From: Citrobacter sp. JGM124
GTDB lineage: Bacteria > Pseudomonadota > Gammaproteobacteria > Enterobacterales > Enterobacteriaceae
Length of the DNA: 64,000 nucleotides
NCBI RefSeq assembly: GCF_018257795.1
Contig: NZ_JAERJD010000005.1
Coordinates: 62,001 to 126,000, forward strand
Direction of reading: 5' to 3'
Numbering within the stretch: the first letter of the stretch is position 1; every line of letters starts with the position of its first letter. Both the position numbers and the translations under genes were made by a program. The notes below the pieces were generated by a model. It saw only the letters and a list, made by a program, of their open reading frames with translations, searched no databases and was not told where the DNA came from. Below are positions 50,293 through 59,736 of the stretch, in pieces.

Positions 50293-51522
50293 ATGTCGTC
50301 ATTCGAATATATCAAAACAGCCATTCGCAAACAGGGTCATACACTACAGCAAGTTGCGGATGCCAGTGGGATGACCAAAGGCTACCTGAGTCAATTATTA
50401 AATGCGAAAATTAAAAGTCCGAGTGCACAAAAGCTTGAAGCATTGCATCGCTTCCTCGGGCTGGAGTTTCCGCGACGAGATAAGAAAGTAGGGGTCGTCT
50501 TCGGCAAGTTTTACCCCCTTCATACTGGTCATATTTATCTAATACAACGTGCCTGTAGCCAGGTTGACGAACTGCATATCATCATGGGTTATGATGAACC
50601 GCGTGATAAAGCCTTGTTTGATGATAGCGCGATGTCACAGCAGCCGACGACTGGCGATCGTTTACGCTGGTTACTGCAAACCTTTAAGTATCAAAAAAAT
50701 ATTCATATCCACTCTTTTAACGAAGAAGGCATGGAACCTTATCCTCATGGCTGGGATGTCTGGAGCCATGGTGTTAAAGCTTTTATGAATAGCAAAGGAA
50801 TTACCCCTGATTGTATCTATACCTCAGAAGAAAGCGACGCGGCGCAGTTTAGCCAACAGCTGGGTATTGAAACGGTAGTGATTGACCCCAAACGGACTTT
50901 TATGAATATCAGCGGTACGCAAATTCGTGAAGATCCGTTCCGCTACTGGGAGTATATTCCTACCGAAGTTAAGCCCTTCTTTGTGCGCACGGTAGCGATT
51001 CTTGGTGGGGAGTCGAGTGGTAAATCATGGATGGTGAATAAGCTTGCCAACATTTTCAATACGACCAGTGCCTGGGAATATGGTCGTGACTATGTTTTCT
51101 CTCATCTCGGTGGCGATGAAATGGCGTTGCAATATTCTGATTACGATAAAATCGCCATCGGTCACGCACAGTATGTCGATTTTGCAGTAAAACACGCCAA
51201 TAAAGTCGCATTTATTGATACGGATTTTGTTACTACACAGGCTTTTTGTAAAAAATATGAAGGCCGTGAGCATCCTTTTATTCAGGCAATGATCGATGAA
51301 TATCGTTTTGATTTAGTAATATTGCTTGAGAATAATACTCCATGGGTTGCTGACGGTTTACGTAGTCTGGGGAGTGATGTTGACCGTAGAGGGTTTCAGA
51401 ACCTGCTCATTGAGATGCTAAAAGACAATAATATCTCTTTTATTCATGTCGAGGAATCTGACTATGACAGCCGTTTCCTGCGTTGTGTGGAGTTAGTGAA
51501 AAAGATGCTTAATGCAGAGTAA
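50293..51522 (+). CDS. nadR: Trifunctional NAD regulator NadR
   Basis: NadR represses NAD synthesis genes and also acts as NMN adenylyltransferase and nicotinamide riboside kinase. The 409 residues compare with 410 in E. coli. The N-terminal helix-turn-helix is TLQQVADASGMTKGYLSQLL (17-36), the NMNAT domain has GKFYPLHTGH (71-80) and ISGTQIRED (206-214), and the kinase P-loop is GGESSGKS (238-245). ATG 50293 has GGGAG just upstream. Confidence 0.97.
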   Translation: MSSFEYIKTAIRKQGHTLQQVADASGMTKGYLSQLLNAKIKSPSAQKLEALHRFLGLEFPRRDKKVGVVFGKFYPLHTGHIYLIQRACSQVDELHIIMGYDEPRDKALFDDSAMSQQPTTGDRLRWLLQTFKYQKNIHIHSFNEEGMEPYPHGWDVWSHGVKAFMNSKGITPDCIYTSEESDAAQFSQQLGIETVVIDPKRTFMNISGTQIREDPFRYWEYIPTEVKPFFVRTVAILGGESSGKSWMVNKLANIFNTTSAWEYGRDYVFSHLGGDEMALQYSDYDKIAIGHAQYVDFAVKHANKVAFIDTDFVTTQAFCKKYEGREHPFIQAMIDEYRFDLVILLENNTPWVADGLRSLGSDVDRRGFQNLLIEMLKDNNISFIHVEESDYDSRFLRCVELVKKMLNAE

Positions 51523-51542
51523 TTAGCATAAGGTATTTCCCA

Positions 51543-51572
51543 CGGTAGCAGGCCAAAGATGGCCTGCTACCG
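51543..51572 (+). terminator. Perfect 13-bp hairpin after nadR
   Basis: CGGTAGCAGGCCA, loop AAGA, then the exact complement. It begins 21 bp after the nadR stop. The following bases GAATAGG are not a T run, so termination strength is uncertain. Confidence 0.65.
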
Positions 51573-52012
51573 GAATAGGAAGAGATATTTAACATTCTTT
51601 TTAGTCTTCGTTAATTATATAAGTGATATTTTCTTATTCCGTAGAGGAAATAAAATAACCACTGTAAGTCTTCATGAAGTAATCACCCCATTTTTATAAG
51701 CGAATTAGTGATAACTATGGATGTTCTGCATAGAAGATTATTTTAATTCTTTTCATCTTATATTTGACTGATATTTAGGTCGTGTGAAGCTTATTGAATA
51801 ATAAACTGTAATTTGTAGCGTTAATTAAATGGATGGCTTCTCGTCTCCAGGTTTTATGTGACAATGATTGATATTTAAATGTCTTTTTGACGTGCTGTGT
51901 TGTATGTTGCTGAATAATATAGTATTCGTTTTTCCCGAGGGTTAACAAGGCTATATATTGAAGGAATAAATTATTTTTAATTATGGATCTATTTCTCCAG
52001 AGGATGGTTGTT
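51573..52012. other. 440-bp AT-rich region between nadR and a small ORF
   Basis: Strongly AT-rich, without a convincing gene, RNA gene or repeat. It may contain the promoter of the small ORF that follows. Confidence 0.4.
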
Positions 52013-52261
52013 ATGCACGTAGTGGAATTTTTTCGAGCATCAGTACTTAATAGCAGTTCTTCGGCTTTTTACCTGGCAGTAGACAACAATAAATATATGG
52101 GCTTTGCGTGTAAGCTTCTTAATGTAAAAAATGAAAATGCACATTACCGATTAACTAACCAATGTTCTAATAATGAACAGCGTCTGAAGATAAGAGAACG
52201 TATTGATAAGTATGAATCTCTATTATATATGCTGGAAAATGTATACAGCAAAGTTCAGTGA
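52013..52261 (+). CDS. Small hypothetical protein, 82 aa
   Basis: No family is recognised. ATG 52013 (MHVVEFFRASVLNSSSSAFY) is preferred because GAGG lies about 10 bp ahead; the same frame is open from ATG 51983. The protein appears soluble, with an Asn/Lys-rich middle and a C-terminal helix (RERIDKYESLLYMLENVYSKV). The codons are AT-rich. A strong terminator 48 bp after the stop supports a real transcription unit. It lies between nadR and ettA, where E. coli has no gene that I recall. Confidence 0.5.
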   Translation: MHVVEFFRASVLNSSSSAFYLAVDNNKYMGFACKLLNVKNENAHYRLTNQCSNNEQRLKIRERIDKYESLLYMLENVYSKVQ

Positions 52262-52308
52262 TCTGGGGGACTACAGCGATATAAACGAATAACACGGTTG
52301 ACTCACTG

Positions 52309-52352
52309 GCCCGAATCACTTATCGGGATAAGTGATTCGGGCTTGTTTTTCT
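52309..52352 (+). terminator. Strong terminator after the small ORF
   Basis: GCCCGAATCACTTATC pairs fully with the downstream arm around a minimal GG loop and is followed by TTGTTTTTCTTA. Confidence 0.88.
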
Positions 52353-52405
52353 TACTGCAGCTTGAATTATTTTACATATCAGTGAGTCAACAAACTTAAA
52401 GCGTA

Positions 52406-54073
52406 TTACTTCGTAATACGTTTGTATTTGATACGCTTAGGCTCCAGTGCATCGGCACCTAAAGTCCGTTTTTTATACTCTTCGTACTCAGTAAAGTTAC
52501 CCTCGAAGAATTCCACTTTACCTTCATCCTGGTAGTCAAGGATATGGGTGGCTATACGGTCCAGGAACCAACGGTCATGGGAGATAACCATGGCACAGCC
52601 AGGAAACTCAAGCAGGGCGTTCTCCAGGGCGCGTAATGTTTCGATATCCAGGTCATTGGTCGGTTCATCGAGCAGTAACATGTTGCCACCCACTTGCAGC
52701 AGCTTCGCCAGATGCAGACGGCCACGTTCACCACCGGATAACTCTCCGACACGTTTCCCCTGATCAACACCCTTAAAGTTAAAGCGTCCGACATAGGCAC
52801 GGCTCGGCATTTCGGTATTCCCGATACGCATGATATCCTGCCCACCAGAGACCTCTTCCCAGACGGTTTTACTGTTGTCCATTGCATCACGGAACTGGTC
52901 AACAGAAGCCAGCGTAACCGTTTCACCCAGCTCGATGTTACCGCTGTCAGGCTGTTCCTGACCGGACATCATACGGAACAGGGTAGATTTACCCGCCCCG
53001 TTTGGCCCGATGATGCCAACGATCGCTCCTTTCGGCACAGAGAAGGAGAGATCATCGATCAATAAGCGGTCCCCATAGGATTTTCTCAGATGGCTGACTT
53101 CGACTACTTTATCCCCGAGGCGAGCGCCAGGTGGAATAAACAGCTCATTGGTTTCATTACGCTTCTGGTATTCGCTGCTATTGAGCTCTTCAAAACGGGC
53201 CAGACGAGCCTTGCCTTTTGACTGACGGCCTTTAGCTCCTTGACGTACCCACTCCAGCTCTTTCTCAATTGACTTGCGGCGGGCGGCTTCCTGGGACGCT
53301 TCTTGAGCCAGACGTTGATCTTTTTGCTCAAGCCAGGAAGAGTAGTTACCTTCCCATGGAATGCCTTCACCACGGTCAAGTTCAAGGATCCAACCGGCGA
53401 CGTTATCCAGGAAGTAACGGTCGTGGGTAATTGCCACCACAGTTCCTTCAAAGTCGTGCAGGAAGCGTTCCAGCCAGGCAACGGATTCCGCATCCAGGTG
53501 GTTGGTTGGTTCGTCGAGCAACAGCATGTCTGGTTTTTCCAGCAGCAGGCGGCATAATGCCACACGACGACGCTCCCCCCCTGACAGGGTGGCTACACTT
53601 GCATCCCAGTCCGGTAGACGCAGGGCATCAGCAGCACGCTCCAGCTGGACATTCAGATTGTGGCCATCATGTGCCTGGATAATTTCTTCTAACTTACCCT
53701 GTTCTGCCGCCAGCTTGTCAAAATCAGCATCAGGTGCAGCATACAGGGCATATACTTCATCCAGACGCTTGAGGGCGTTAACGACCTCAGACAGTGCCTC
53801 TTCAACAGACTCACGGACGGTATGTTCCGGATTGAGCTTAGGTTCCTGTGGCAGGTAACCGATTTTCAGCCCCGGTTGTGGGCGAGCTTCGCCTTCTATG
53901 TCAGTATCAATACCTGCCATAATACGTAAGAGAGTGGATTTACCGGCACCGTTCAGACCCAGTACGCCAATTTTGGCTCCAGGGAAAAAACTGAGTGAAA
54001 TATTTTTTAAAATATGGCGTTTCGGCGGGACAACTTTGCCGACACGATGCATGGTATAAACGAATTGAGCCAC
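52406..54073 (-). CDS. ettA: Energy-dependent translational throttle protein EttA (ABC-F)
   Basis: EttA binds the ribosomal E site and gates the first elongation steps according to ATP/ADP. The 555 residues equal E. coli EttA (YjjK). It has two ABC domains, with Walker A GLNGAGKST near residue 38 and GPNGAGKST near 355, signatures TLSGGERRRVALC and ELSGGERGRLHLA, Walker B motifs LLLDEPTNHLDAESV and LLLDEPTNDLDIETL, and the Arg/Lys-rich P-site tRNA interaction linker near 240-320. No transmembrane part. Divergent from slt. Confidence 0.98.
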   Translation of the reverse strand: MAQFVYTMHRVGKVVPPKRHILKNISLSFFPGAKIGVLGLNGAGKSTLLRIMAGIDTDIEGEARPQPGLKIGYLPQEPKLNPEHTVRESVEEALSEVVNALKRLDEVYALYAAPDADFDKLAAEQGKLEEIIQAHDGHNLNVQLERAADALRLPDWDASVATLSGGERRRVALCRLLLEKPDMLLLDEPTNHLDAESVAWLERFLHDFEGTVVAITHDRYFLDNVAGWILELDRGEGIPWEGNYSSWLEQKDQRLAQEASQEAARRKSIEKELEWVRQGAKGRQSKGKARLARFEELNSSEYQKRNETNELFIPPGARLGDKVVEVSHLRKSYGDRLLIDDLSFSVPKGAIVGIIGPNGAGKSTLFRMMSGQEQPDSGNIELGETVTLASVDQFRDAMDNSKTVWEEVSGGQDIMRIGNTEMPSRAYVGRFNFKGVDQGKRVGELSGGERGRLHLAKLLQVGGNMLLLDEPTNDLDIETLRALENALLEFPGCAMVISHDRWFLDRIATHILDYQDEGKVEFFEGNFTEYEEYKKRTLGADALEPKRIKYKRITK

Positions 54074-54345
54074 AGTGCGACTTTGCCTCTTTATGAAGAA
54101 GTAAGATGATACATAACCAACGCGGAGTGTAGCCGTTTTCTGGGGCTAATCCCAGTAGGTGCTCGAGGTTCTGATACTTGTATCTAATCCCGGCGGGCCA
54201 GCGGGCAGAGTATTCAAGTGTGGTTTCAGGGGCATGGAACCGAAATATGGGCGATGATTTGGCGTAAAACTTCTCTCTTGGTTAGCATATAAGGGTTCAT
54301 TCATTTTGCGTTGGCATGATGCCATTAGGTAAACAGAGGATAAGC

Positions 54346-56280
54346 ATGTTGAAAGCGAAAAAGGTAGCATGGCATTGTCTGGCAACAGGTATGGGGCTGC
54401 TCATATTGAGCAATGTTGCCCATGCTGACTCTTTAGCAGAACAACGCGTTCGCTACGCAGAAATTAAACAAGCCTGGGATAACAATCAGCAAGATGTGGT
54501 ACTTCAATTGATGCCGACCCTGCGTGATTACCCCCTGTATCCCTATCTGGAATACCGGCAAATCTCCGGAAATTTAATGAATGAGCCCGCTATTGCTGTG
54601 CAGCAGTTTATCCGGGCCCACCCGACATTGCCCCCGGCCCGTAGTTTAACCTCGCGTTTTGTTAACGAACTTGCTCGTCGCCAGGACTGGCGTGGTTTAC
54701 TTGCCTTCAGTCCACAGCCCCCAGCCACGGTTGATGCAAAGTGTAATTACTACAATGCCAAGTGGAATACGGGAGCGACTCAGGACGCCTGGGCTGGCGC
54801 AAAAACACTCTGGCTTACTGGCAGAAATTTACCAGCAAGCTGTGACACCCTGTTCTCAGCCTGGCGGGCTGCCGGAGCACAACCGCTTGATGTCTATATG
54901 GATCGTATCCGTTTAGCGATGAAAGCGGGCAATAGCAGCCTGGTCACTTCCCTGGCACAGAACTTACCGACAGTGGATCAGTCTTTGACCACTGCCATCA
55001 TCACGCTGCAAAAAAATCCCAATACGGTGCTTAGTTTTGCCCGAGACATGGCACCCACAGATTTCACCCGTCAGGCCGTGATGACGACGTTTAGTCAATT
55101 GGTGCGTCAGGATGTGGATAATGCCCGGCTGATGATCCCTGCGCTGCAAACGGCACAGCAGTTTACGGAAGAGCAGGTGCAGGAACTTAATGATATGGTG
55201 GCCTGGCGTTTAATGGGGAACGACGTTACTCCGGAACAGGCTAACTGGCGTGATAAAGTGATCATGCGTTCAGGATCAGAAACCCTGATAGAGCGTCGTA
55301 TCCGTATGGCATTGGGGGAAGGGGATCGTAATGGTCTCAATACCTGGATTGCTCGCTTGCCTATGGAAGCCAAGCAGAAGGATGAATGGCGTTACTGGCA
55401 AGCTGATCTATTGCTGGAACGTGGGCGTGAGGAAGATGCGAGAAGCATTCTGCAGTCTTTGATGCAGCAACGAGGCTTTTATCCCATGGTTGCGGCGCAG
55501 CGCTTGGGTATGAATTATGTGCTGCGTGTCGACAATGCGGGTAAAGCCGATCCGCTCCTGATTCAAGGGGCTGAAATGGCACGTATCCGTGAATTAATGT
55601 ACTGGGGGCTGGATAACATTGCCCGGAGTGAATGGGCAAACCTGATAACCAGCCGTACTTCTCAGGAGCAAGCAGGGCTCGCACGATATGCTTTTGATCA
55701 AGACTGGTGGGATCTGAGCGTTCAGGCGACTATCGCCGGTAAACTTTGGGATCATCTGGAAGAGCGTTTCCCCCTGGCTTACAGGGAACTCTTTGACGGC
55801 TATGTCAGAGACAAAAACATTTCACAAAGTTTTGCGATGGCAATAGCACGCCAGGAAAGTGCCTGGAATCCGAAAATTCGTTCACCGGTGGGAGCCAGTG
55901 GTCTGATGCAAGTGATGCCAGGAACCGCAAGAGAAACGGTGAAGATGTTCAATATCCTTGGCTATACCAGCCAGGCACAACTGCTTGATCCTCAGATGAA
56001 TATTAATATTGGCACGTCTTATCTCCAGCATGTTTTTGGACGCTTTGAAAACAACCGTATTTTTGCTGCGGCGGCTTACAATGCCGGCCCCGGGCGTGTG
56101 AATACGTGGGTAAAAAATAGCGCAGGCAGAATCGATGCCGTCGCTTTTGTGGAAAGCATTCCCTTTTCAGAAACTCGTGGTTATGTCAAAAATGTCCTCG
56201 CGTATGACGCATACTATCGTTATTTTCTTGGCAAGCCTGACCACATCATGATGGATAATGAGTGGCAACGGCGTTATTGA
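54346..56280 (+). CDS. slt: Soluble lytic murein transglycosylase Slt70
   Basis: Slt cleaves glycan strands of peptidoglycan with 1,6-anhydro ring formation. ATG 54346 gives MLKAKKVAWHCLATG, a signal peptide ending NVAHA before DSLAEQ, and 644 residues (E. coli 645), with AGAGGATAAG ahead. The long N-terminal U- and L-shaped superhelical domains run to ~455, followed by the lysozyme-like domain with catalytic Glu in AIARQESAWNP, then SPVGASGLMQVMPGTA and AAAYNAGPGRVNTW. Periplasmic. Confidence 0.97.
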   Translation: MLKAKKVAWHCLATGMGLLILSNVAHADSLAEQRVRYAEIKQAWDNNQQDVVLQLMPTLRDYPLYPYLEYRQISGNLMNEPAIAVQQFIRAHPTLPPARSLTSRFVNELARRQDWRGLLAFSPQPPATVDAKCNYYNAKWNTGATQDAWAGAKTLWLTGRNLPASCDTLFSAWRAAGAQPLDVYMDRIRLAMKAGNSSLVTSLAQNLPTVDQSLTTAIITLQKNPNTVLSFARDMAPTDFTRQAVMTTFSQLVRQDVDNARLMIPALQTAQQFTEEQVQELNDMVAWRLMGNDVTPEQANWRDKVIMRSGSETLIERRIRMALGEGDRNGLNTWIARLPMEAKQKDEWRYWQADLLLERGREEDARSILQSLMQQRGFYPMVAAQRLGMNYVLRVDNAGKADPLLIQGAEMARIRELMYWGLDNIARSEWANLITSRTSQEQAGLARYAFDQDWWDLSVQATIAGKLWDHLEERFPLAYRELFDGYVRDKNISQSFAMAIARQESAWNPKIRSPVGASGLMQVMPGTARETVKMFNILGYTSQAQLLDPQMNINIGTSYLQHVFGRFENNRIFAAAAYNAGPGRVNTWVKNSAGRIDAVAFVESIPFSETRGYVKNVLAYDAYYRYFLGKPDHIMMDNEWQRRY

Positions 56281-56306
56281 TTGCGGGAAGAATATGTTAT
56301 GCTACT

Positions 56307-56325
56307 GTACTAGTTAAATAGTATG
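56307..56325 (+). promoter_or_regulatory. Trp operator in front of trpR
   Basis: GTACTAGTTAAATAGTATG closely follows the TrpR operator symmetry (CTAGTTAACTAG core). It ends 10 bp before the trpR start, consistent with autoregulation as in E. coli. Confidence 0.8.
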
Positions 56326-56335
56326 GTGGCCTAAC

Positions 56336-56671
56336 ATGACTCAGCTCTCTCAATATTCAGCCGAACATGCTGAACAAAGCCACCAGGAGTGGCTTCGTTT
56401 CGTTGAACTGATGAAACAAGGTTTCGACAAACAGCTCCACCTTCCTTTACTGATGCTCTTTTTGACACCCGATGAGCGTACGGCCCTTGGAACCCGCGTT
56501 CGTATCATTGAAGAGCTCTTACGGGGGAATTTGAGTCAGCGTGAATTGAAAAATGAACTTGGTGCGGGCATTGCAACGATCACCCGGGGATCGAACAGCC
56601 TTAAATCCGCCCCGCCCGAATTACGCGCCTGGCTTGAGCAGGTGCTATTAGAGGGTAACAACGCCTCTTAG
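56336..56671 (+). CDS. trpR: Trp operon repressor TrpR
   Basis: TrpR binds DNA when loaded with tryptophan. 111 residues (E. coli 108). The core [22 protein letters not shown] is followed by the helix-turn-helix [21 protein letters not shown] and the family end [18 protein letters not shown]. The variation is confined to the N- and C-terminal tails. An operator overlaps its leader. Convergent with yjjX, with only 2 bp between stops. Confidence 0.97.
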   Translation: MTQLSQYSAEHAEQSHQEWLRFVELMKQGFDKQLHLPLLMLFLTPDERTALGTRVRIIEELLRGNLSQRELKNELGAGIATITRGSNSLKSAPPELRAWLEQVLLEGNNAS

Positions 56672-56673
56672 TA

Positions 56674-57192
56674 TTAACGAAGATAGATATCGTTATGAAA
56701 CGGGCTCAGGGCGAGTATTACTGCCTGGTAATAGACTGTACTGCGGGTCAGCGTCCCCGCAGTAAATATGCCAATCGCCCCCTCTTTACGGCCCACTTTA
56801 TCAATGCCGCTATATTCCGACATGACCATCCCTAAGGTGTTTTCTGCGCTCACATTTTTGAGCATAATCCCTGGTAATGGCAGTGAAGCTGAACGAGATT
56901 CGTCATGCTGAGTCGTGCTCTCAATTATCACCCAGCTGAAAGTACTCCCCTCGTCAATGCCTGCCTCAATAGCTACCCAGAAGTCGGCTTCAGGCTTTAA
57001 TTTTCTTGCATTATCTATGCGGTTTTGTGCGCCCAGTTTAGTTTCACTGCTGCCAAAAGGCTGCTCTGGAACATTGCTATCGACGACAACAGACTCTATT
57101 TGACATGCACCATCACCATAAATATGTGTGAAAGCCAGCAAAACTGACTGAATTTTGGCAGGATTGGTTGTCGCACAGACTACTTGGTACAT
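56674..57192 (-). CDS. yjjX: Inosine/xanthosine triphosphatase YjjX
   Basis: YjjX hydrolyses non-canonical ITP and XTP. ATG 57192 gives [20 protein letters not shown] and 172 residues (E. coli 170). Conserved segments include the nucleotide-binding [24 protein letters not shown], the central [10 protein letters not shown] and [16 protein letters not shown], and ALSPFHN at the end. The frame extends upstream to 57312 but overlaps gpmB. Divergent from gpmB. Confidence 0.96.
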   Translation of the reverse strand: MYQVVCATTNPAKIQSVLLAFTHIYGDGACQIESVVVDSNVPEQPFGSSETKLGAQNRIDNARKLKPEADFWVAIEAGIDEGSTFSWVIIESTTQHDESRSASLPLPGIMLKNVSAENTLGMVMSEYSGIDKVGRKEGAIGIFTAGTLTRSTVYYQAVILALSPFHNDIYLR

Positions 57193-57243
57193 AATAGATT
57201 GGAACCTCATCATTTTTACATCCCAGTATAACGGATAAAACGC

Positions 57244-57891
57244 ATGGTACAGGTATACCTTGTTCGTCACGGTGAAACACTGTGGAACGCAGAACGTCGC
57301 CTTCAGGGGCAATCAAACAGTGCCCTGACTGCACAGGGAGAACACCAGGCTCAGTTAGTGGGCAGACGGGCGAAAGAACTTAATATTACCCATATTATCT
57401 CCAGCGACTTAGGGAGAACGCGGCAAACGGCTGAGATTATTGCCGACATTTGTGGCTTATCTGTCACTCTGGATCCCCGCCTACGAGAGCTGGATATGGG
57501 GGTGCTTGAACGCCGCCTGATGGACTCATTGACAGAAGAAGAAGAGGGATGGCGTCGTAGCCTGGTGAACGGTTCCGCTGATGGGCGTATTCCAGAAGGC
57601 GAAAGTATGCTGGAGCTAAGTAATCGCATGCATGATGCCCTCAATGCATGCCTTGAACTTCCTGCAGGCAGCCGGCCATTGCTTGTCGGCCATGGAATGG
57701 CATTGGGGTGTTTAATCAGTACCATATTGGGCTTGCCCGCCTGGTCTGAACGCCGTCTACGCTTACGTAACTGCTCTATTTCTCGCGTTGACTACCAGAA
57801 AAGTCCATGGCTGGCGCCTGGCTGGGTAGTGGAAACAGCAGGTGACATCGCGCATCTTGATGCCCCTGCACTGGATGAAATTCAGCGTTAA
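57244..57891 (+). CDS. gpmB: Histidine-phosphatase family protein GpmB
   Basis: 215 residues, as in E. coli GpmB (YtjC). The phospho-His motif is [15 protein letters not shown] with His9; [17 protein letters not shown], the acidic RELDMGVLE and the second catalytic His in [12 protein letters not shown] follow. Annotated as a phosphoglycerate mutase relative, but E. coli GpmB probably acts as a phosphatase on other phosphate esters. Its stop overlaps the rob stop on the opposite strand by 4 bp. Confidence 0.95.
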   Translation: MVQVYLVRHGETLWNAERRLQGQSNSALTAQGEHQAQLVGRRAKELNITHIISSDLGRTRQTAEIIADICGLSVTLDPRLRELDMGVLERRLMDSLTEEEEGWRRSLVNGSADGRIPEGESMLELSNRMHDALNACLELPAGSRPLLVGHGMALGCLISTILGLPAWSERRLRLRNCSISRVDYQKSPWLAPGWVVETAGDIAHLDAPALDEIQR

Positions 57892-58757
57892 TGCCGTATA
57901 GGGATCAAGTAGTGACAACGAATATGTGTTGGTGGCTTATGATCCCTTTCTTTTTTCTCAGGATAAAATAGCTCAATATCCTGCCCCTGACGACGGGTAA
58001 GATTGAGCATCGGTATACAAGTGCCGTAAACCGTCAGGATAAACTCCTGTAACCCGGTGACAGGGCCTTCATATTCAAACTGAACATAGTCGCCGCTTTC
58101 CAGTATTACGGGATGGGCATCGGGAAGAATGCCGGTAATGCTCTCAGGAAGCAGTGCTGTCGTGTAAAAGATTTCCTGTTCATCATCTTTTTCACTGCTC
58201 GGGCGTGGCTGATGCAGGCCATACAACACTGTTGGTATGGCCGGAGAATGGCTGAGAAACTTCATCCAGAATTGCATACGCATTTCATGGCGAGAGTCAG
58301 AAATTTTTTCCAGTGTGCAGCTGTAACTCCGGGTTGTTCCCATAAGGCGGGTTTCTGGCAATGTAATGAATTTTGCCTCGGGAGGCGTGAAATCTTCCAG
58401 ACGTAATGGCGAACAAATTCCATAAGCGCTCCACTCAGGGGAACGGCGATAACATGCAGGCGTCTGGGCAAACTGCCTTTTAAAGGCCCGGGTGAAGGTC
58501 TGTTGTGAATCAAAGCGATACTGTAAGGCGATATCCAAAATAGGACGCGCTGTTAAGCGCAAGGCGACGGCTGATTTTGAGAGACGCCGGCCACGGATAT
58601 AGGCACCGATGGCCTGACCGGTTACTTCTTTAAACATTCGCTGTAAATGCCATTTGGAATACCCGGCCCGGGCTGCCACATTATCAATTGATAGTGGCTT
58701 ATCCAGGTGGCTTTCCAGCCAGGAAAGTAGATCACGAATGATCCCTGTTTGATCCAT
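57888..58757 (-). CDS. rob: AraC/XylS-family regulator Rob
   Basis: Rob activates the marA/soxS/rob regulon of efflux and stress genes. The 289 residues equal E. coli Rob. The N-terminal DNA-binding domain has two helix-turn-helix units: SIDNVAARAGYSKWHLQRMFK (~21-41) and RPILDIALQYRFDSQQTFTRAFKR (~71-94). The C-terminal ~165 residues form a GyrI-like ligand-binding domain. Its regulon in E. coli includes acrAB, so it could influence efflux here too; that is inference. Confidence 0.96.
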   Translation of the reverse strand: MDQTGIIRDLLSWLESHLDKPLSIDNVAARAGYSKWHLQRMFKEVTGQAIGAYIRGRRLSKSAVALRLTARPILDIALQYRFDSQQTFTRAFKRQFAQTPACYRRSPEWSAYGICSPLRLEDFTPPEAKFITLPETRLMGTTRSYSCTLEKISDSRHEMRMQFWMKFLSHSPAIPTVLYGLHQPRPSSEKDDEQEIFYTTALLPESITGILPDAHPVILESGDYVQFEYEGPVTGLQEFILTVYGTCIPMLNLTRRQGQDIELFYPEKKERDHKPPTHIRCHYLIPIRH

Positions 58758-58949
58758 AAAAACCTCTTAATCCTTACCTGACAGATGCCAGATGATAGCA
58801 TTTTTTCTACTTTTCTCGGGGGGCGTTTTTTTTAACAAACTGTGTTCAACACCTTGAGATTAAGATAAATTTTAGCACTACTATTGTTAATTAAAGCTTT
58901 ATTCACTATATCTGGTTTAGACGCAACGATAATAAACTATGGTAATCCT

Positions 58950-59426
58950 ATGAATTTTAAAGTATTAACGATTTTGAGCAGTTTGCTAGTATTTAGTCCA
59001 TTTACTTTCGGTGAGCAGGTCGGATCGGTAGATACGGCATTTAAGTTATTGGGGCCTGACCATAAAATTGTCATTGATGCTTTTGACGATCCTGATATCA
59101 AGAATGTCACCTGCTATATCAGCCGGGCGAAAACCGGCGGGATCAAGGGGGGGCTGGGTCTGGCTGAAGACACAGCAGATGCGGCGATTTCTTGTCAGCA
59201 AGTAGGCCATATTGAACTTACGGATAAGATTAAACGTGGTAAGTCAGACGGTGACGTGGTGTTTCGTCAGCGCACGTCGCTTATTTTCAAAAAATTACAA
59301 GTTGTCCGTTTTTATGATGCCAAACGGAATGCACTTATTTATTTAAGTTATTCAGATAAAATTATTGATGGTTCACCAAAAAATGCCCTGAGTGCAGTAC
59401 CTATTATGCCATGGAATAATGGTTAA
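58950..59426 (+). CDS. creA: Conserved periplasmic protein CreA
   Basis: 157 residues, the same as E. coli CreA. ATG 58950 gives [20 protein letters not shown], a signal peptide; the frame opens earlier at 58884. The family block [29 protein letters not shown] is split here only for description: residues around 48-77 include a conserved Cys and a second Cys in ISCQQVG. Function is unknown. In E. coli it begins creABCD, but here creB, creC and creD do not follow; a hairpin and an unrelated AT-rich gene come next. Confidence 0.93.
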   Translation: MNFKVLTILSSLLVFSPFTFGEQVGSVDTAFKLLGPDHKIVIDAFDDPDIKNVTCYISRAKTGGIKGGLGLAEDTADAAISCQQVGHIELTDKIKRGKSDGDVVFRQRTSLIFKKLQVVRFYDAKRNALIYLSYSDKIIDGSPKNALSAVPIMPWNNG

Positions 59427-59437
59427 TCAGTGTATTC

Positions 59438-59467
59438 TGACAAAGAAGGAATGTTCCTTCTTTGTCA
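59438..59467 (+). terminator. Perfect 14-bp hairpin after creA
   Basis: TGACAAAGAAGGAA pairs exactly with TTCCTTCTTTGTCA around a two-base loop, 12 bp after the creA stop. The right arm itself is T-rich. It isolates creA from the next gene. Confidence 0.75.
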
Positions 59468-59736
59468 TGTTATAGCCTCATAATATTCTCTTAATTCTTC
59501 ATTGGTTTTTTATCTGTAGCCTTTCCCCTTCCTGATGTCGAAAGTTAAATATAATATATTTAACAGCATTAATTTAATCACAAATATCATTGTGAAGTGA
59601 ATGTGTTGATGAATTAAAACAAATGATTTTTGATAGAAAAGATAAAATGATATGTTAGAAATACATTTTGCTATTAGGAGTTAAAGCAAAATATTATGCT
59701 TTTTATTAGTTGTAAAATTTATTTCGGAACAAAACT
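59468..59736. other. AT-rich leader region of the orphan 525-aa gene
   Basis: About 270 bp of very AT-rich sequence, with several T/A-rich tracts of the kind bound by H-NS. No gene is visible. It presumably carries the promoter of the downstream gene, but I cannot single out one. Confidence 0.4.
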
